Notes: generated by a model not told the origin, from the sequence alone. Counted from the first letter of the stretch, positions 8,264-16,601 are shown. The stretch is 38,772 bases of DNA from Chloroflexota bacterium (GCA_005882045.1 VBHO01000071.1:1-38772), one strand, 5' to 3'. Numbers and translations are program-made.

Positions 8264-8359
8264 TTTAACGTCTCAAACGCTCGTATGGCACTAAAGCGCC
8301 ACTCGCGTCGGGCGACGCCCGGTCCTCGCCCTCGTCTCACTGGACGCCAACTCGCTTGA

Positions 8360-8375
8360 GCACAATATCTGGGAT
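8360..8375 (+). promoter_or_regulatory. Weak NrdR-box-like site before nrdR
   Basis: The 16 bases containing CACAATAT match the NrdR-box consensus (ACACWATATWTNGTGT type) at about 11 of 16 positions, only 11 bases before the nrdR start. This would suggest autoregulation. A single half-good box is weak evidence, as NrdR normally binds paired boxes. Confidence 0.22.
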
Positions 8376-8386
8376 ACTGGCCTGAG

Positions 8387-8851
8387 ATGAAGTGCCCATA
8401 TTGTGGTCACATCGACCTGAAGGTGGTCGATTCCAGGGACTCCGATACCGGCGAGTCGATCCGCCGGCGCCGGGAGTGCCTGCAGTGCACCAAGCGCTTC
8501 ACGACCTACGAGCGGATCGAGACGGTGCCGCTCTATGTGATGAAGAAGGACGGCCGCCGGGAGGACTTTGATCGCCAGAAGCTCTTCAGCGGGCTGATGA
8601 AGGCCACCACCAAGCGGGAGATCTCGCACGGTACGATCGAGCGGGTGGTCGACGAGATCGAGACTGAGCTACGAACCCGGGGCAAAGTCGACATTCCGTC
8701 TCGTGAAGTCGGCGAGCTGGTGATGGATAAGCTCCGAGGGCTCGACGAGGTCGCCTACATTCGCTTTGCCTCCGTCTACCGCTCGTTCATGGACCTCCAG
8801 GAGGTCAAGCACGAGATCGATCAGCTCCTGAGCCGCGAAAAGCGAGGCTGA
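8387..8851 (+). CDS. nrdR: NrdR, transcriptional repressor of ribonucleotide reductase genes
   Basis: A 154-residue regulator. The N-terminal zinc ribbon has CPYC (3-6) and CLQC (about 31-34), followed by RFTTYER. The ATP-cone domain (about 49-139) has the family start VMKKDGRREDFDRQKL and ends with YIRFASVYRSF. NrdR senses ATP/dATP and represses nrd operons. Length and motifs are fully standard. It lies 10 bases upstream of pgeF, so nrdR probably heads the next transcription unit. No nrd genes are in the window. Confidence 0.97.
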   Translation: MKCPYCGHIDLKVVDSRDSDTGESIRRRRECLQCTKRFTTYERIETVPLYVMKKDGRREDFDRQKLFSGLMKATTKREISHGTIERVVDEIETELRTRGKVDIPSREVGELVMDKLRGLDEVAYIRFASVYRSFMDLQEVKHEIDQLLSREKRG

Positions 8852-8860
8852 CCCGACTCG

Positions 8861-9592
8861 ATGGTGGGGCTCGACACCGTCCTCAGCGTCGCCGGTTTTC
8901 CAGCCCGACATGGCTTCAGCACGGTGGCGCTTGGCTCGATGGGACTGACAGGCGCGGCTGATCCTGAGGCGGTCATCCACCGACGGCAGCAACTCGCTGA
9001 CCACGTGAGCTTCGACCTCGACCGCGCGCTGATGACGGTGCAGGAGCACGGCGCGAACGTCGCCACCTTTCACCGCCGGCAACCGGAGGGGGGACAGTGC
9101 GTCTTCTCGACGGATGCGCTGGCGACCGACGTTCCCGGCCAGGCGATCGTGACCTACCACGCCGACTGCTTCCCGATCCTCTTCGTCGACACCAGCCGCG
9201 GAGTGGTCGCGGGCGCGCACGCGGGCTGGCGCGGGACGCTGGCGGGGGTGGCGACCAAAATCGCGCAATCGCTTCAGACCGCCTACGGCTCCTGGCCTGG
9301 CCAACTCGACGTCCTCATCGGGCCCGGAATTTGCGGACGCTGCTACCAGGTCGGCGCCGAGGTCGGGCACCAGTTTGCGGTCCGGTACGGCCGGGAGGAT
9401 CGGTACCTCGCGGTTGACAACGGAGACGTCCGGCTCGACCTGGAGGCCGTGCTTCGGCTCCAGCTCGAAGACGCCGGCATCGCCCCCGAGCGAATCAAAG
9501 GCGCCGGCTCGTGCACTCGCGAAGAGGACCGCTGGTTTTCGCATCGCGGTGGCCGGGCCGGCCGTTTCCTCTCGGTGGTGGTTGCGCCGTGA
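8861..9592 (+). CDS. pgeF: PgeF/YfiH family peptidoglycan editing factor (multicopper-oxidase-like)
   Basis: A 243-residue member of the YfiH/DUF152 family, which removes wrongly built muropeptide precursors (L-Ser in place of L-Ala) in Escherichia coli and has also been described as a laccase or a purine nucleosidase. The metal ligands are visible: His63 in QEHG, Cys103 in YHADC and His120 in AHAGWRG. IGPGICGRCYQVG is the family signature in the second half. It is followed after 3 bases by yggS, the ylmD-ylmE pairing known from Gram-positive bacteria. Confidence 0.92.
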   Translation: MVGLDTVLSVAGFPARHGFSTVALGSMGLTGAADPEAVIHRRQQLADHVSFDLDRALMTVQEHGANVATFHRRQPEGGQCVFSTDALATDVPGQAIVTYHADCFPILFVDTSRGVVAGAHAGWRGTLAGVATKIAQSLQTAYGSWPGQLDVLIGPGICGRCYQVGAEVGHQFAVRYGREDRYLAVDNGDVRLDLEAVLRLQLEDAGIAPERIKGAGSCTREEDRWFSHRGGRAGRFLSVVVAP

Positions 9593-9595
9593 CCG

Positions 9596-10273
9596 ATGCC
9601 TGAGTCCCTGGAAGCAAACCTCCGCCACATCCGCCAGGCCATCACTCGTAGTGCCGAGCGCGCCGGGCGTGATCCGGGTGAGGTCGTGCTGGTCGCGGTC
9701 ACCAAGACGCTGCCGGTCGAACGGATCCGTGAGGCGATTGGGCTCGGGCTCACCAGGCTTGGCGAAAACCGGGTGCAGGAGGCCCTGCCCAAGATCGAGG
9801 AGATCGGCCCTGCCGATCTCGACTGGCACCTGATTGGCCACCTCCAGACGAACAAGGTCAAGTTCATCGAAGGCCGCTTTCGGATGGTGCAGTCGGTCGA
9901 CAGTGTCGGCTTGGCCGAGGCGCTCGACGCGCGTCTCCAGACGGCGCTCGATGTCTTGATCGAAGTCAATGTGGCGGAAGAGCCGCAGAAGACGGGCGGG
10001 CTGCCGGCGGACCTGCCAGCGTTGGCCCGCAGCGTCAATGCGGCCCAACATCTTCGGCTCCGTGGACTGATGACGGTGGCCCCGATGGTGGCCGACGCCG
10101 AGCAGGTGCGGCCGGTTTTTCGTGGGCTACGGTCGCTGCGCGACACGACGAGTCAGCAGCTCGGCATGCCACTCCCGGTTCTCTCGATGGGGATGACGGA
10201 CGACTATCCGATCGCCATAGAAGAAGGGGCCACGATGCTACGATTGGGCCGCGCGCTCTTCGGACCGCGCTGA
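9596..10273 (+). CDS. yggS: YggS family pyridoxal phosphate homeostasis protein (PLPBP)
   Basis: A 225-residue single-domain TIM-barrel protein that binds pyridoxal 5'-phosphate through Lys37 in VAVTKTLP. Other family signatures are GENRVQEALPKI, WHLIGHLQTNK, SVDSVGLAEALD, RGLMTVAP and, at the C terminus, LSMGMTDDYPIAIEEG with MLRLGRALFG. It keeps the PLP pool in balance rather than catalysing a known reaction. It sits directly between pgeF and yggT. Confidence 0.96.
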   Translation: MPESLEANLRHIRQAITRSAERAGRDPGEVVLVAVTKTLPVERIREAIGLGLTRLGENRVQEALPKIEEIGPADLDWHLIGHLQTNKVKFIEGRFRMVQSVDSVGLAEALDARLQTALDVLIEVNVAEEPQKTGGLPADLPALARSVNAAQHLRLRGLMTVAPMVADAEQVRPVFRGLRSLRDTTSQQLGMPLPVLSMGMTDDYPIAIEEGATMLRLGRALFGPR

Positions 10274-10280
10274 ACTTCTC

Positions 10281-10535
10281 GTGCACACCGCCATCAACTA
10301 CCTCCACACCTTCGCCCAGGTCCTGATCTACCTGTTCATCTTTGCCATCTTTGTGCGGGGGGCCGCGTCCTGGTTCATCCGCGATTACCACGGCACGGCG
10401 ATGGGATTCCTGGTGGACGTCACCGAGCCCATCCTGGGTCCGCTCCGGCGGCTGATCCCCACCGGCCTTGGCATCGACTTTTCGCCCATGATCGCGATCG
10501 CGGTGCTCTACGTGCTCGGCCAGTTCCTCGGCTGA
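10281..10535 (+). CDS. yggT: YggT family membrane protein (single repeat)
   Basis: An 84-residue protein with two membrane segments (about 6-28 and 62-82) around a loop containing VTEPILGPLRRLIP, the YggT/YlmG signature. The GTG start at 10281 is 8 bases after yggS. Homologues influence septum placement, nucleoid distribution or osmotic stress, but the exact function is unknown. In Firmicutes and Actinobacteria sepF normally sits between ylmE and ylmG; here there is no room for it. Confidence 0.88.
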   Translation: MHTAINYLHTFAQVLIYLFIFAIFVRGAASWFIRDYHGTAMGFLVDVTEPILGPLRRLIPTGLGIDFSPMIAIAVLYVLGQFLG

Positions 10536-10552
10536 TCGAGAGCCACTAGAAT

Positions 10553-13432
10553 TTGGCGACTATGTTTGCCGAAGTCTCGACGCGCGCCGGCTTCCCCGAG
10601 ATGGAACTCGACGTGCTTCGCTTTTGGAAGGCGCGCGATATCTTTCATAAGAGCCTCACCCAGCGTGAAGGAAGGCCCCCGTTCGTCTTTTACGAGGGCC
10701 CACCCACTGCGAACAATCCTCCCGGGATCCATCACGTCCTCTCGCGCGCCCTCAAGGACCTATTTCCTCGATACAAGACGATGCGCGGCTATTACGTCGA
10801 GCGAAAGGCCGGCTGGGACACGCACGGCCTGCCGGTCGAGATCGAGGTCGAAAAGCAGCTGGGCTTCAGAGGCAAGCAGGACATCGAGAAATTCGGCATC
10901 GAGGAATTCAACAAGCTCTGCCGGGAGAGCGTCTTCAAGTACATCGATCAGTTTGCCGATGTGACAGAGCGGATGGGCTACTGGGTTGACCTCGACAAGG
11001 CCTATCGCACGCTCGACACCACCTACATGGAGAGCGTCTGGTGGATTCTCAAGCAGCTCTGGGACAAGCAATTGCTCTACCAGGGATTCAAGGTGGTGCC
11101 TTACTGCCCGCGCGACCAGACGCCGCTGTCGAGCCACGAGCTGGCGCAGGGGTACCGGGACGATGTCGAGGATCCGTCGGTCTACGTGAAGTTCGAGCTC
11201 GAGGACGAGCCCAAGACCTACTTCCTGGCGTGGACGACGACCCCCTGGACGCTCCCCGGTAACGTCGCGCTGGCCGTGGGACTCGACATCCCATATGTTC
11301 GCGTTCGCCAGGGGGATGAGCGCTACATCCTGGCAAAGGCGCGCCTTTCGATCTTGCAGGGCGAATACCGGGTCGAGGCCGAGATCGACGCCAAGAGCTT
11401 GCTGGGCAAACGCTACAAGCCGCTCTACGAGTACCTCATCCCTGACAAGCCGGCCTTCTTCGTCGTCGATGCCGACTTCGTGTCGACCGAGGACGGCACC
11501 GGCATCGTGCACACCGCGGCCGCCTACGGCGTTGACGACCTCGATCTCTCATTGAAAAAGGGGATCCCGGTTCGCCACGTCATCGACCTGGCGGGTCGAT
11601 TTCGGCCTGAGGTCACCCCCTTCGCCGGTCTGTTCGTGAAGAAGGCCGACCCGAAGATCATCGAGGACCTCACGCAGCGGGGCCTGATGTACCGGGCGGA
11701 GACGATCCGGCACACTTACCCGTTTTGTTGGCGCTGCGGAACACCGCTCCTCTATTACGCGCTGACCTCATGGTTCATCAAGACCACGGCGGTCAAGGAC
11801 CAGCTGCTCCGCAACAACTCTGTGGTGAACTGGGTTCCCCCGCACGTCGGCCCGGGGCGTATGGGCAACTGGCTGGAGACGCTGGTCGACTGGTCGCTCT
11901 CCCGCTGGCGATACTGGGGGACCCCGCTGCCCGTCTGGGTCTGCGAGAAGTGCGATGAGCGCCGCTGCATCGGCTCGGTCGCCGAGCTCGGTCTCACCGT
12001 GAACGATGATCTCCACCGGCCCTACATCGACCGGGTGACGCTGCCCTGCGAGAAATGCGACGGCACCATGCGCCGCGTCCCCGACCTGATCGACGTCTGG
12101 TTCGACTCCGGCTCGATGCCGATGGCTCAGTACCACTACCCCTTCGAGAACCAGGAGCTCTTCAAGCAGCGCTTCCCCGCGGACTTCATCGCCGAGGGTC
12201 TCGACCAGACCCGCGGCTGGTTCTTCAGCCTGCTGGCCATCGGCACCATGCTCTTCGACCAGCCGGCGTTCAAGAACGTCATCGTCAACGGAACCGTGCT
12301 GGACAAGCAGGGCCGGAAGATGAGCAAGTCGCTAAAAAACTCGGTTGACCCGATGGAGGTAATGTCCAAGTTCGGCGCGGACGCTACCCGCTGGTATTTC
12401 TTCTCCGCGGTTGCGATCGGCAACGACTACCGCTTCGACCTCCCGGCGGTGCAAGACGTGATCCGCCGCTTTCTGTTGATCCTCTGGAACACTTACGGCT
12501 TCTTCGCCAATTACGCGCGCCTCGATGGCTTCGATCCGGCCGCAGCAGTGGTCCCGGTGCGCGAGCGGGCGCTGCTCGACCGCTGGCTGCTGGCCGAGTT
12601 GGCGGTTACGATCGCCGACGTGGAAAAGGCGCTGGAGGCGTACGATCCACCGACGGCGGCCCGCCGGCTGGAGGCGTTCGTGCTCGACCTCTCCACCTGG
12701 TACGTTCGGCGTTCACGCCGTCGCTTCTGGAAATCTGAATCCGACGAGGACAAGCGGAGCGCCTACCAGACGCTCTACCAGGTGCTGGTCAGCCTGGCTC
12801 AGTTGTTGGCGCCCTTCATGCCCTTTGTTTCAGAGACGATCTACCAGAACCTGGCAGCGGGCAAAGGTGGCCAACCCGAAAGCGTTCACCTGAGCGACTG
12901 GCCGGTTCCGGCGGCCGACTGGCGTGACGATGAGTTGCGGCAACAGATGTCGGTCGTGCGACGGCTGGTCGCAACTGGTTTGGCGGCACGCAATGCCGCC
13001 GGCATCAAGGTACGCCAGCCACTACGAGCCGTGACCATTGCCGAAAAGCCGCTGAACTCCGCGCTGGAAACCATCCTGCTCGAGGAGTTGAACATCAAAG
13101 CCGCCCGCTACCAGGGCGGAGGCGGCGGCCTGACGCTCGATACTGAGATCAGTCCCGAGCTCAAGCTTGAGGGTCTGGCCCGCGACCTGGTGCGGAAGAT
13201 CCAGGAGCTGCGCAAGCAGTCTGGCTTCGCCGTCGAAGACCGCATCCGCCTTTTCTACGAGGGTGACGGGATCCTCGCCGAGGCGCTCGAGCGCTGGCGC
13301 GACTACATCGCCACGGAAACCCTGGCGGTGGCGGTGGCGCGTGGCGCGGCCCCGGATGGCGCTTCCAGCGAAACGCTTCAGATCGAAGGGCACGACCTCA
13401 AAGTGGGCGTCGTCCGGGTGGCGGCGCGCTGA
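10553..13432 (+). CDS. ileS: Isoleucyl-tRNA synthetase, type 2 (IleRS2) with a G-I-H-H signature motif
   Basis: A 959-residue class I synthetase charging tRNA-Ile. The N terminus FVFYEGPPTAN is typical of the eukaryote-like type 2. The HIGH-equivalent reads G58-I59-H60-H61, with the first His and the Gly exchanged. The CP1 editing domain has WTTTPWTLPGN and GTGIVHTAAAYG with the following Asp. KMSKS is intact at 589-593. The anticodon-binding domain and a type 2 C-terminal tail follow. TTG at 10553 and ATG at 10562 are both possible starts; neither has a clear ribosome binding site. No T-box leader fits into the 17 bases after yggT. Type 2 enzymes are naturally insensitive to mupirocin. Confidence 0.96.
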   Translation: MATMFAEVSTRAGFPEMELDVLRFWKARDIFHKSLTQREGRPPFVFYEGPPTANNPPGIHHVLSRALKDLFPRYKTMRGYYVERKAGWDTHGLPVEIEVEKQLGFRGKQDIEKFGIEEFNKLCRESVFKYIDQFADVTERMGYWVDLDKAYRTLDTTYMESVWWILKQLWDKQLLYQGFKVVPYCPRDQTPLSSHELAQGYRDDVEDPSVYVKFELEDEPKTYFLAWTTTPWTLPGNVALAVGLDIPYVRVRQGDERYILAKARLSILQGEYRVEAEIDAKSLLGKRYKPLYEYLIPDKPAFFVVDADFVSTEDGTGIVHTAAAYGVDDLDLSLKKGIPVRHVIDLAGRFRPEVTPFAGLFVKKADPKIIEDLTQRGLMYRAETIRHTYPFCWRCGTPLLYYALTSWFIKTTAVKDQLLRNNSVVNWVPPHVGPGRMGNWLETLVDWSLSRWRYWGTPLPVWVCEKCDERRCIGSVAELGLTVNDDLHRPYIDRVTLPCEKCDGTMRRVPDLIDVWFDSGSMPMAQYHYPFENQELFKQRFPADFIAEGLDQTRGWFFSLLAIGTMLFDQPAFKNVIVNGTVLDKQGRKMSKSLKNSVDPMEVMSKFGADATRWYFFSAVAIGNDYRFDLPAVQDVIRRFLLILWNTYGFFANYARLDGFDPAAAVVPVRERALLDRWLLAELAVTIADVEKALEAYDPPTAARRLEAFVLDLSTWYVRRSRRRFWKSESDEDKRSAYQTLYQVLVSLAQLLAPFMPFVSETIYQNLAAGKGGQPESVHLSDWPVPAADWRDDELRQQMSVVRRLVATGLAARNAAGIKVRQPLRAVTIAEKPLNSALETILLEELNIKAARYQGGGGGLTLDTEISPELKLEGLARDLVRKIQELRKQSGFAVEDRIRLFYEGDGILAEALERWRDYIATETLAVAVARGAAPDGASSETLQIEGHDLKVGVVRVAAR

Positions 13433-13902
13433 CCCGCCTCCGCAGCTACTGGCTGCTGGCGGTGATCGCTGCCGCCGTCGTCATCGTCGACCGCATCACC
13501 AAGATCTACGTGGAGCGCCACTTCGGCGTTCCCTACGGCCCGCGGCAGGTGGTGGACCACGTGCTGTACCTCACGGTGACGCGCAATGCGGGGGCGGCTT
13601 TCGGCCTCTTTCAGAACTTCACGGTTGGCTTCCTGCTGATCTCCGCCGTTGTCATGGTCGCCATCCTCTTCTATTACGGGCGGCTGCCCACAAGCGACTG
13701 GCCGGCCCGGCTGGGGCTGGCGCTCGTCTTTGGAGGCGCGATCGCCAACGCCTACGATCGGGGGGTCAAGGGTTCGGTCGTCGATTTCATCCAGGTGCCG
13801 CACTACCCGATCTTCAACGTGGCTGATTCGGCGATCACCGTCGGCGTGGCCGTGCTCCTGATCGGCACCGTCTGGCGCAGCGGCCGGTCGCGGCGCGCTT
13901 GA
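13429..13902 (+). CDS. lspA: LspA, prolipoprotein signal peptidase (signal peptidase II), probably CTG start
   Basis: A membrane aspartyl protease that removes signal peptides from lipidated prolipoproteins. Counting from CTG at 13429 it has 157 residues and four membrane segments. The catalytic aspartates are Asp119 in GSVVDFI and Asp133 in FNVADSAITVG. The conserved RNAGAAFG is also present. The first ATG/GTG/TTG in frame is GTG at 13462, but that would cut the first membrane helix (LRSYWLLAVIAA). CTG at 13429 overlaps the ileS stop by four bases, the arrangement used throughout this operon. The 20.9 kb lipoprotein is a candidate substrate. Confidence 0.9.
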   Translation: MTRLRSYWLLAVIAAAVVIVDRITKIYVERHFGVPYGPRQVVDHVLYLTVTRNAGAAFGLFQNFTVGFLLISAVVMVAILFYYGRLPTSDWPARLGLALVFGGAIANAYDRGVKGSVVDFIQVPHYPIFNVADSAITVGVAVLLIGTVWRSGRSRRA

Positions 13903-14810
13903 GCGAGGCGGCTCAGCACACCGTCACGGCCGACGCCCCTCGTCTCGATCAATACCTGGCCGGGCTGCTCTCGGGACAGAGCCGCAGCCAGGTGCATCGG
14001 TTGATCGTCGATGGGCACGTTCGCCTCAACGACGGGCCGGCGCGCGCCGCCAGCAAGCTTCACGCGGGCGATCGCCTCAGCTGGGAGGTGCCGGCGACCG
14101 AGCCAACCCGCCTCCAGGCGGAACCGATGGATCTTCGCGTCCTGTACGAGGACGAGGACCTGGTCGTCATCGATAAGCCCGCGGGGCTGGTCGTCCACCC
14201 CGGGCCCGGCCATTCGACTGGCACGCTCGTCCACGGGTTGCTCGGCCGCGGTCCTGGCTGGTCGACGATCGGTGGGGTGGAGCGTCCGGGCATCGTGCAC
14301 CGGCTCGACCGGGACACCTCCGGCCTGATAGTGGTCGCGCGCAACGACCAGGCGCATCGCGAGCTGGCTCGCCAGTTGCAGCAGCGCATCATGACGCGTC
14401 GCTATCGCGCGATCGTGGTCGGCGAGGTGGCCGATGAAGCGGCCAGGATCGAAGCCGCCATCGCCCGCGACCCGAAGAACCGGCAGCGGATGGCGGTGGT
14501 TCCGGGCGGCCGCGAGGCCATCACCGAGTTCCGGCGACTTAAGGTGGCGGACGGCCACTCGCTGCTGGCGGTGACGCTGGGCACCGGCCGCACCCACCAG
14601 ATCCGCGTTCACCTCGCCTATATCCATCACCCGGTGCTGGGCGATCCCGTCTATGGCCGCCGCTCGCCGCTGATTGCCCGTCCGGCCCTCCATGCCGAGG
14701 CCCTCACGCTCCGTCACCCACGAACCGGGATATCGATGACCTGGGAGGCTCCACCTCCGGAAGATTTCGAATTGGCGTGGAATTCGCTGGCGGAACGTAA
14801 AATGCGTTGA
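13899..14810 (+). CDS. rluD: RluA/RluD family 23S rRNA pseudouridine synthase
   Basis: A 303-residue enzyme that isomerises uridines to pseudouridine in large-subunit rRNA. An S4 RNA-binding domain (about 13-70, with RLDQYLAGLL and GHVRLND) precedes the catalytic domain. The catalytic Asp137 lies in GIVHRLDRDTSGL, and the later GRTHQIRVHLAYIHHPVLGD is also a family mark. The TTG start overlaps the lspA stop by four bases (TTGA). The pairing with lspA is common in bacteria. The exact target uridines (RluD-, RluC- or RluA-type) cannot be told from sequence alone. Confidence 0.93.
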   Translation: MSEAAQHTVTADAPRLDQYLAGLLSGQSRSQVHRLIVDGHVRLNDGPARAASKLHAGDRLSWEVPATEPTRLQAEPMDLRVLYEDEDLVVIDKPAGLVVHPGPGHSTGTLVHGLLGRGPGWSTIGGVERPGIVHRLDRDTSGLIVVARNDQAHRELARQLQQRIMTRRYRAIVVGEVADEAARIEAAIARDPKNRQRMAVVPGGREAITEFRRLKVADGHSLLAVTLGTGRTHQIRVHLAYIHHPVLGDPVYGRRSPLIARPALHAEALTLRHPRTGISMTWEAPPPEDFELAWNSLAERKMR

Positions 14811-14814
14811 TCAG

Positions 14815-15402
14815 ATGACCCAGCCCAAGCAGGGGCTCTTGATCGTGATCTCCGGTCCAAGCGGAGTGGGGAAGGATACCGTTTTGCGGCGCCTGTTCGA
14901 GCTGGCGCCCCACCTGAAGTACTCCGTGTCATACACGACGCGGGCACCGCGCCCGGGTGAGGTCGACGGCCACAGCTACACCTTCGTGACCCAGCCGGAA
15001 TTCCTTCGCTTGATCGAGCAAAAGGAGTTCCTGGAGTGGGCCAGGGTCTATGACGAGTACTACGGCACCTCCCGCCGGCGCGTCGAGGAGGCGCTCAACC
15101 GGGGTGAGGACATCATCCTGAAGATCGACGTCCATGGCGCGACCTTCGTCCGCAAGCGCAAGCCTGATGGGCTCTTCATCTTCATCACGCCGCCGTCGAC
15201 CGAGGAACTGCTGAGCCGCCTGACCGGCCGCAACACCGAGTCGCCGCAAGCGCTCGCGATCCGTCAGCGAGAGGCGCTGATCGAGCTGGGTCTGGCGAAG
15301 GACTACGAGCACGTGGTGTGCAATCGTGATATCGACGAGACGGCGCGCGAGATTCTGGCCATGATCGCCGCGGAGCACACCCGCCGGCAAACGCCAGTAT
15401 GA
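14815..15402 (+). CDS. gmk: Guanylate kinase
   Basis: A 195-residue kinase that converts GMP and ATP to GDP and ADP. The ATP loop is GPSGVGK (14-20), followed by the GMP-binding segment SVSYTTRAPRPGEVDGHSY, EFLEWARVYDEYYGT and DVHGATFVRKRKP. A standard length and motif set leave little doubt. It begins 4 bases after rluD and overlaps coaBC by four bases (ATGA). In many bacteria rpoZ, encoding RNA polymerase omega, sits between gmk and coaBC; here the genes overlap and leave no space for it. Confidence 0.97.
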   Translation: MTQPKQGLLIVISGPSGVGKDTVLRRLFELAPHLKYSVSYTTRAPRPGEVDGHSYTFVTQPEFLRLIEQKEFLEWARVYDEYYGTSRRRVEEALNRGEDIILKIDVHGATFVRKRKPDGLFIFITPPSTEELLSRLTGRNTESPQALAIRQREALIELGLAKDYEHVVCNRDIDETAREILAMIAAEHTRRQTPV

Positions 15403-16601
15403 GCGCCGTCCAGCTGAACGGCCGCCGCGTCGCCGTGGCGGTCAGTGGCGGAATCGCGGCCTACAAGGCGATCGACTGCATCCGGTTGCTCACCGAGGCC
15501 GGCGCCGAGGTGCGGGTGTTGATGACGCCGGAGGCGACGCGCTTTGTGACGCCCCTCACCTTCGAAGCGCTGTCTGGCCATCCGGTCGCCGCCGACTGGC
15601 TGGCCGCGACCGGCGGCGGAGAAACACATATCAAGCTGGCAGAGTGGGCGGAGGTGATCGCCATCGTGCCCGCCACCGCCAACACGATCGCCAAGCTCGC
15701 GCTCGGGATCGCCGATGAGATCGTCTCCGGGACGGTGCTCGCGAGCCGCGCGCCGCTGGTGATCGCCCCGGCGATGAACGACCTGATGTTCACGCATCCC
15801 CAGACGCAAGATCACCTGGCGGCGCTGCAATCGCGACACGCCGTAATCGTCGACCCGGCCAGCGGCCGGCTGGCATCGGGAAAGTTCGGGGTGGGGCGGT
15901 TAGCTTCCGCTGAGCGGATCGTCGCCATCCTCGAGGCGGTGCTCGCCAACCGCCGCAACCTCGACGGGCTGCGCGTGGTGGTCAGCGCCGGCGGGACCCG
16001 GGAGGCGGTCGACCCGGTGCGCTACGTCGGGAACTTTTCCAGCGGCAAGATGGGGCGCGCCCTGGCGGAGGTGGCAGCGGCCCGCGGCGCGGCGGTCACC
16101 CTGGTCACGACGGTGGCCACGAATCCGGAAGGCATCGACGAGGTCGCCGTTGGCAGTGCGAAAGAGATGCTGGCGGCGCTCGAGCAGGCCTCCGCGGGCG
16201 CGGACGTCCTGGTGATGGCGGCGGCGGTGGCCGACTATGCACCCGATACGGTTGCGCCGGCGAAGCTTCGGCGAACCGATAAGCCGTTGGATCTCCACCT
16301 CCAGCCGAACGTCGATATCCTGAAATCGCTTGGGCGTCGCCCCGGACTGTTCAGGGTGGGCTTCGCTGCGGAGACGGAAGATCTTCGTTCCCAGGCGCAA
16401 CAGAAGCTGGATGGCAAGGGCCTGGACATGATCGTCGCCAACCAGGTGGGGGTCGACGGCCAGGGTCTCGCCAGCGATTACAACGCCGTCACTATCGTCG
16501 GCTCATCGGGTGTCGTGGCTGAGGTCCCGCGGCTGCCCAAGTGGGAGGTAGCCGGACGGATCTGGGATGCCATTGATGCCTGTCGCAACCGCGGCGCCTG
16601 A
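15399..16601 (+). CDS. coaBC: CoaBC, phosphopantothenoylcysteine synthetase/decarboxylase, with Ser at the usual Cys position
   Basis: A 400-residue bifunctional coenzyme A enzyme. The N-terminal FMN-dependent decarboxylase (CoaC) has VSGGIAAYKAID, His77 in THIKLAEWA, PATANTIAKLA and the PAMN motif (124-127). The C-terminal synthetase (CoaB) has SAGGTREAVDPVRYVGN with SSGKMG, and later AAVADYAP and NVDILKSLG. In the flap loop the sequence is RLASGKFGVGRL, so residue 160 is Ser where Escherichia coli Dfp has the catalytic Cys158 of QACGDIGPGRM. The remaining catalytic features are intact. It overlaps gmk by four bases and priA by about 35. Confidence 0.95.
   Translation: MSAVQLNGRRVAVAVSGGIAAYKAIDCIRLLTEAGAEVRVLMTPEATRFVTPLTFEALSGHPVAADWLAATGGGETHIKLAEWAEVIAIVPATANTIAKLALGIADEIVSGTVLASRAPLVIAPAMNDLMFTHPQTQDHLAALQSRHAVIVDPASGRLASGKFGVGRLASAERIVAILEAVLANRRNLDGLRVVVSAGGTREAVDPVRYVGNFSSGKMGRALAEVAAARGAAVTLVTTVATNPEGIDEVAVGSAKEMLAALEQASAGADVLVMAAAVADYAPDTVAPAKLRRTDKPLDLHLQPNVDILKSLGRRPGLFRVGFAAETEDLRSQAQQKLDGKGLDMIVANQVGVDGQGLASDYNAVTIVGSSGVVAEVPRLPKWEVAGRIWDAIDACRNRGA

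Noticed and set aside
8669-10051. A 460-codon open frame antisense to nrdR, pgeF and yggS
   Set aside because: All three + strand genes are well supported; the antisense product shows no domain.
10536-10552. T-box leader for ileS
   Set aside because: The gap is only 17 bases, far too short for a T-box.
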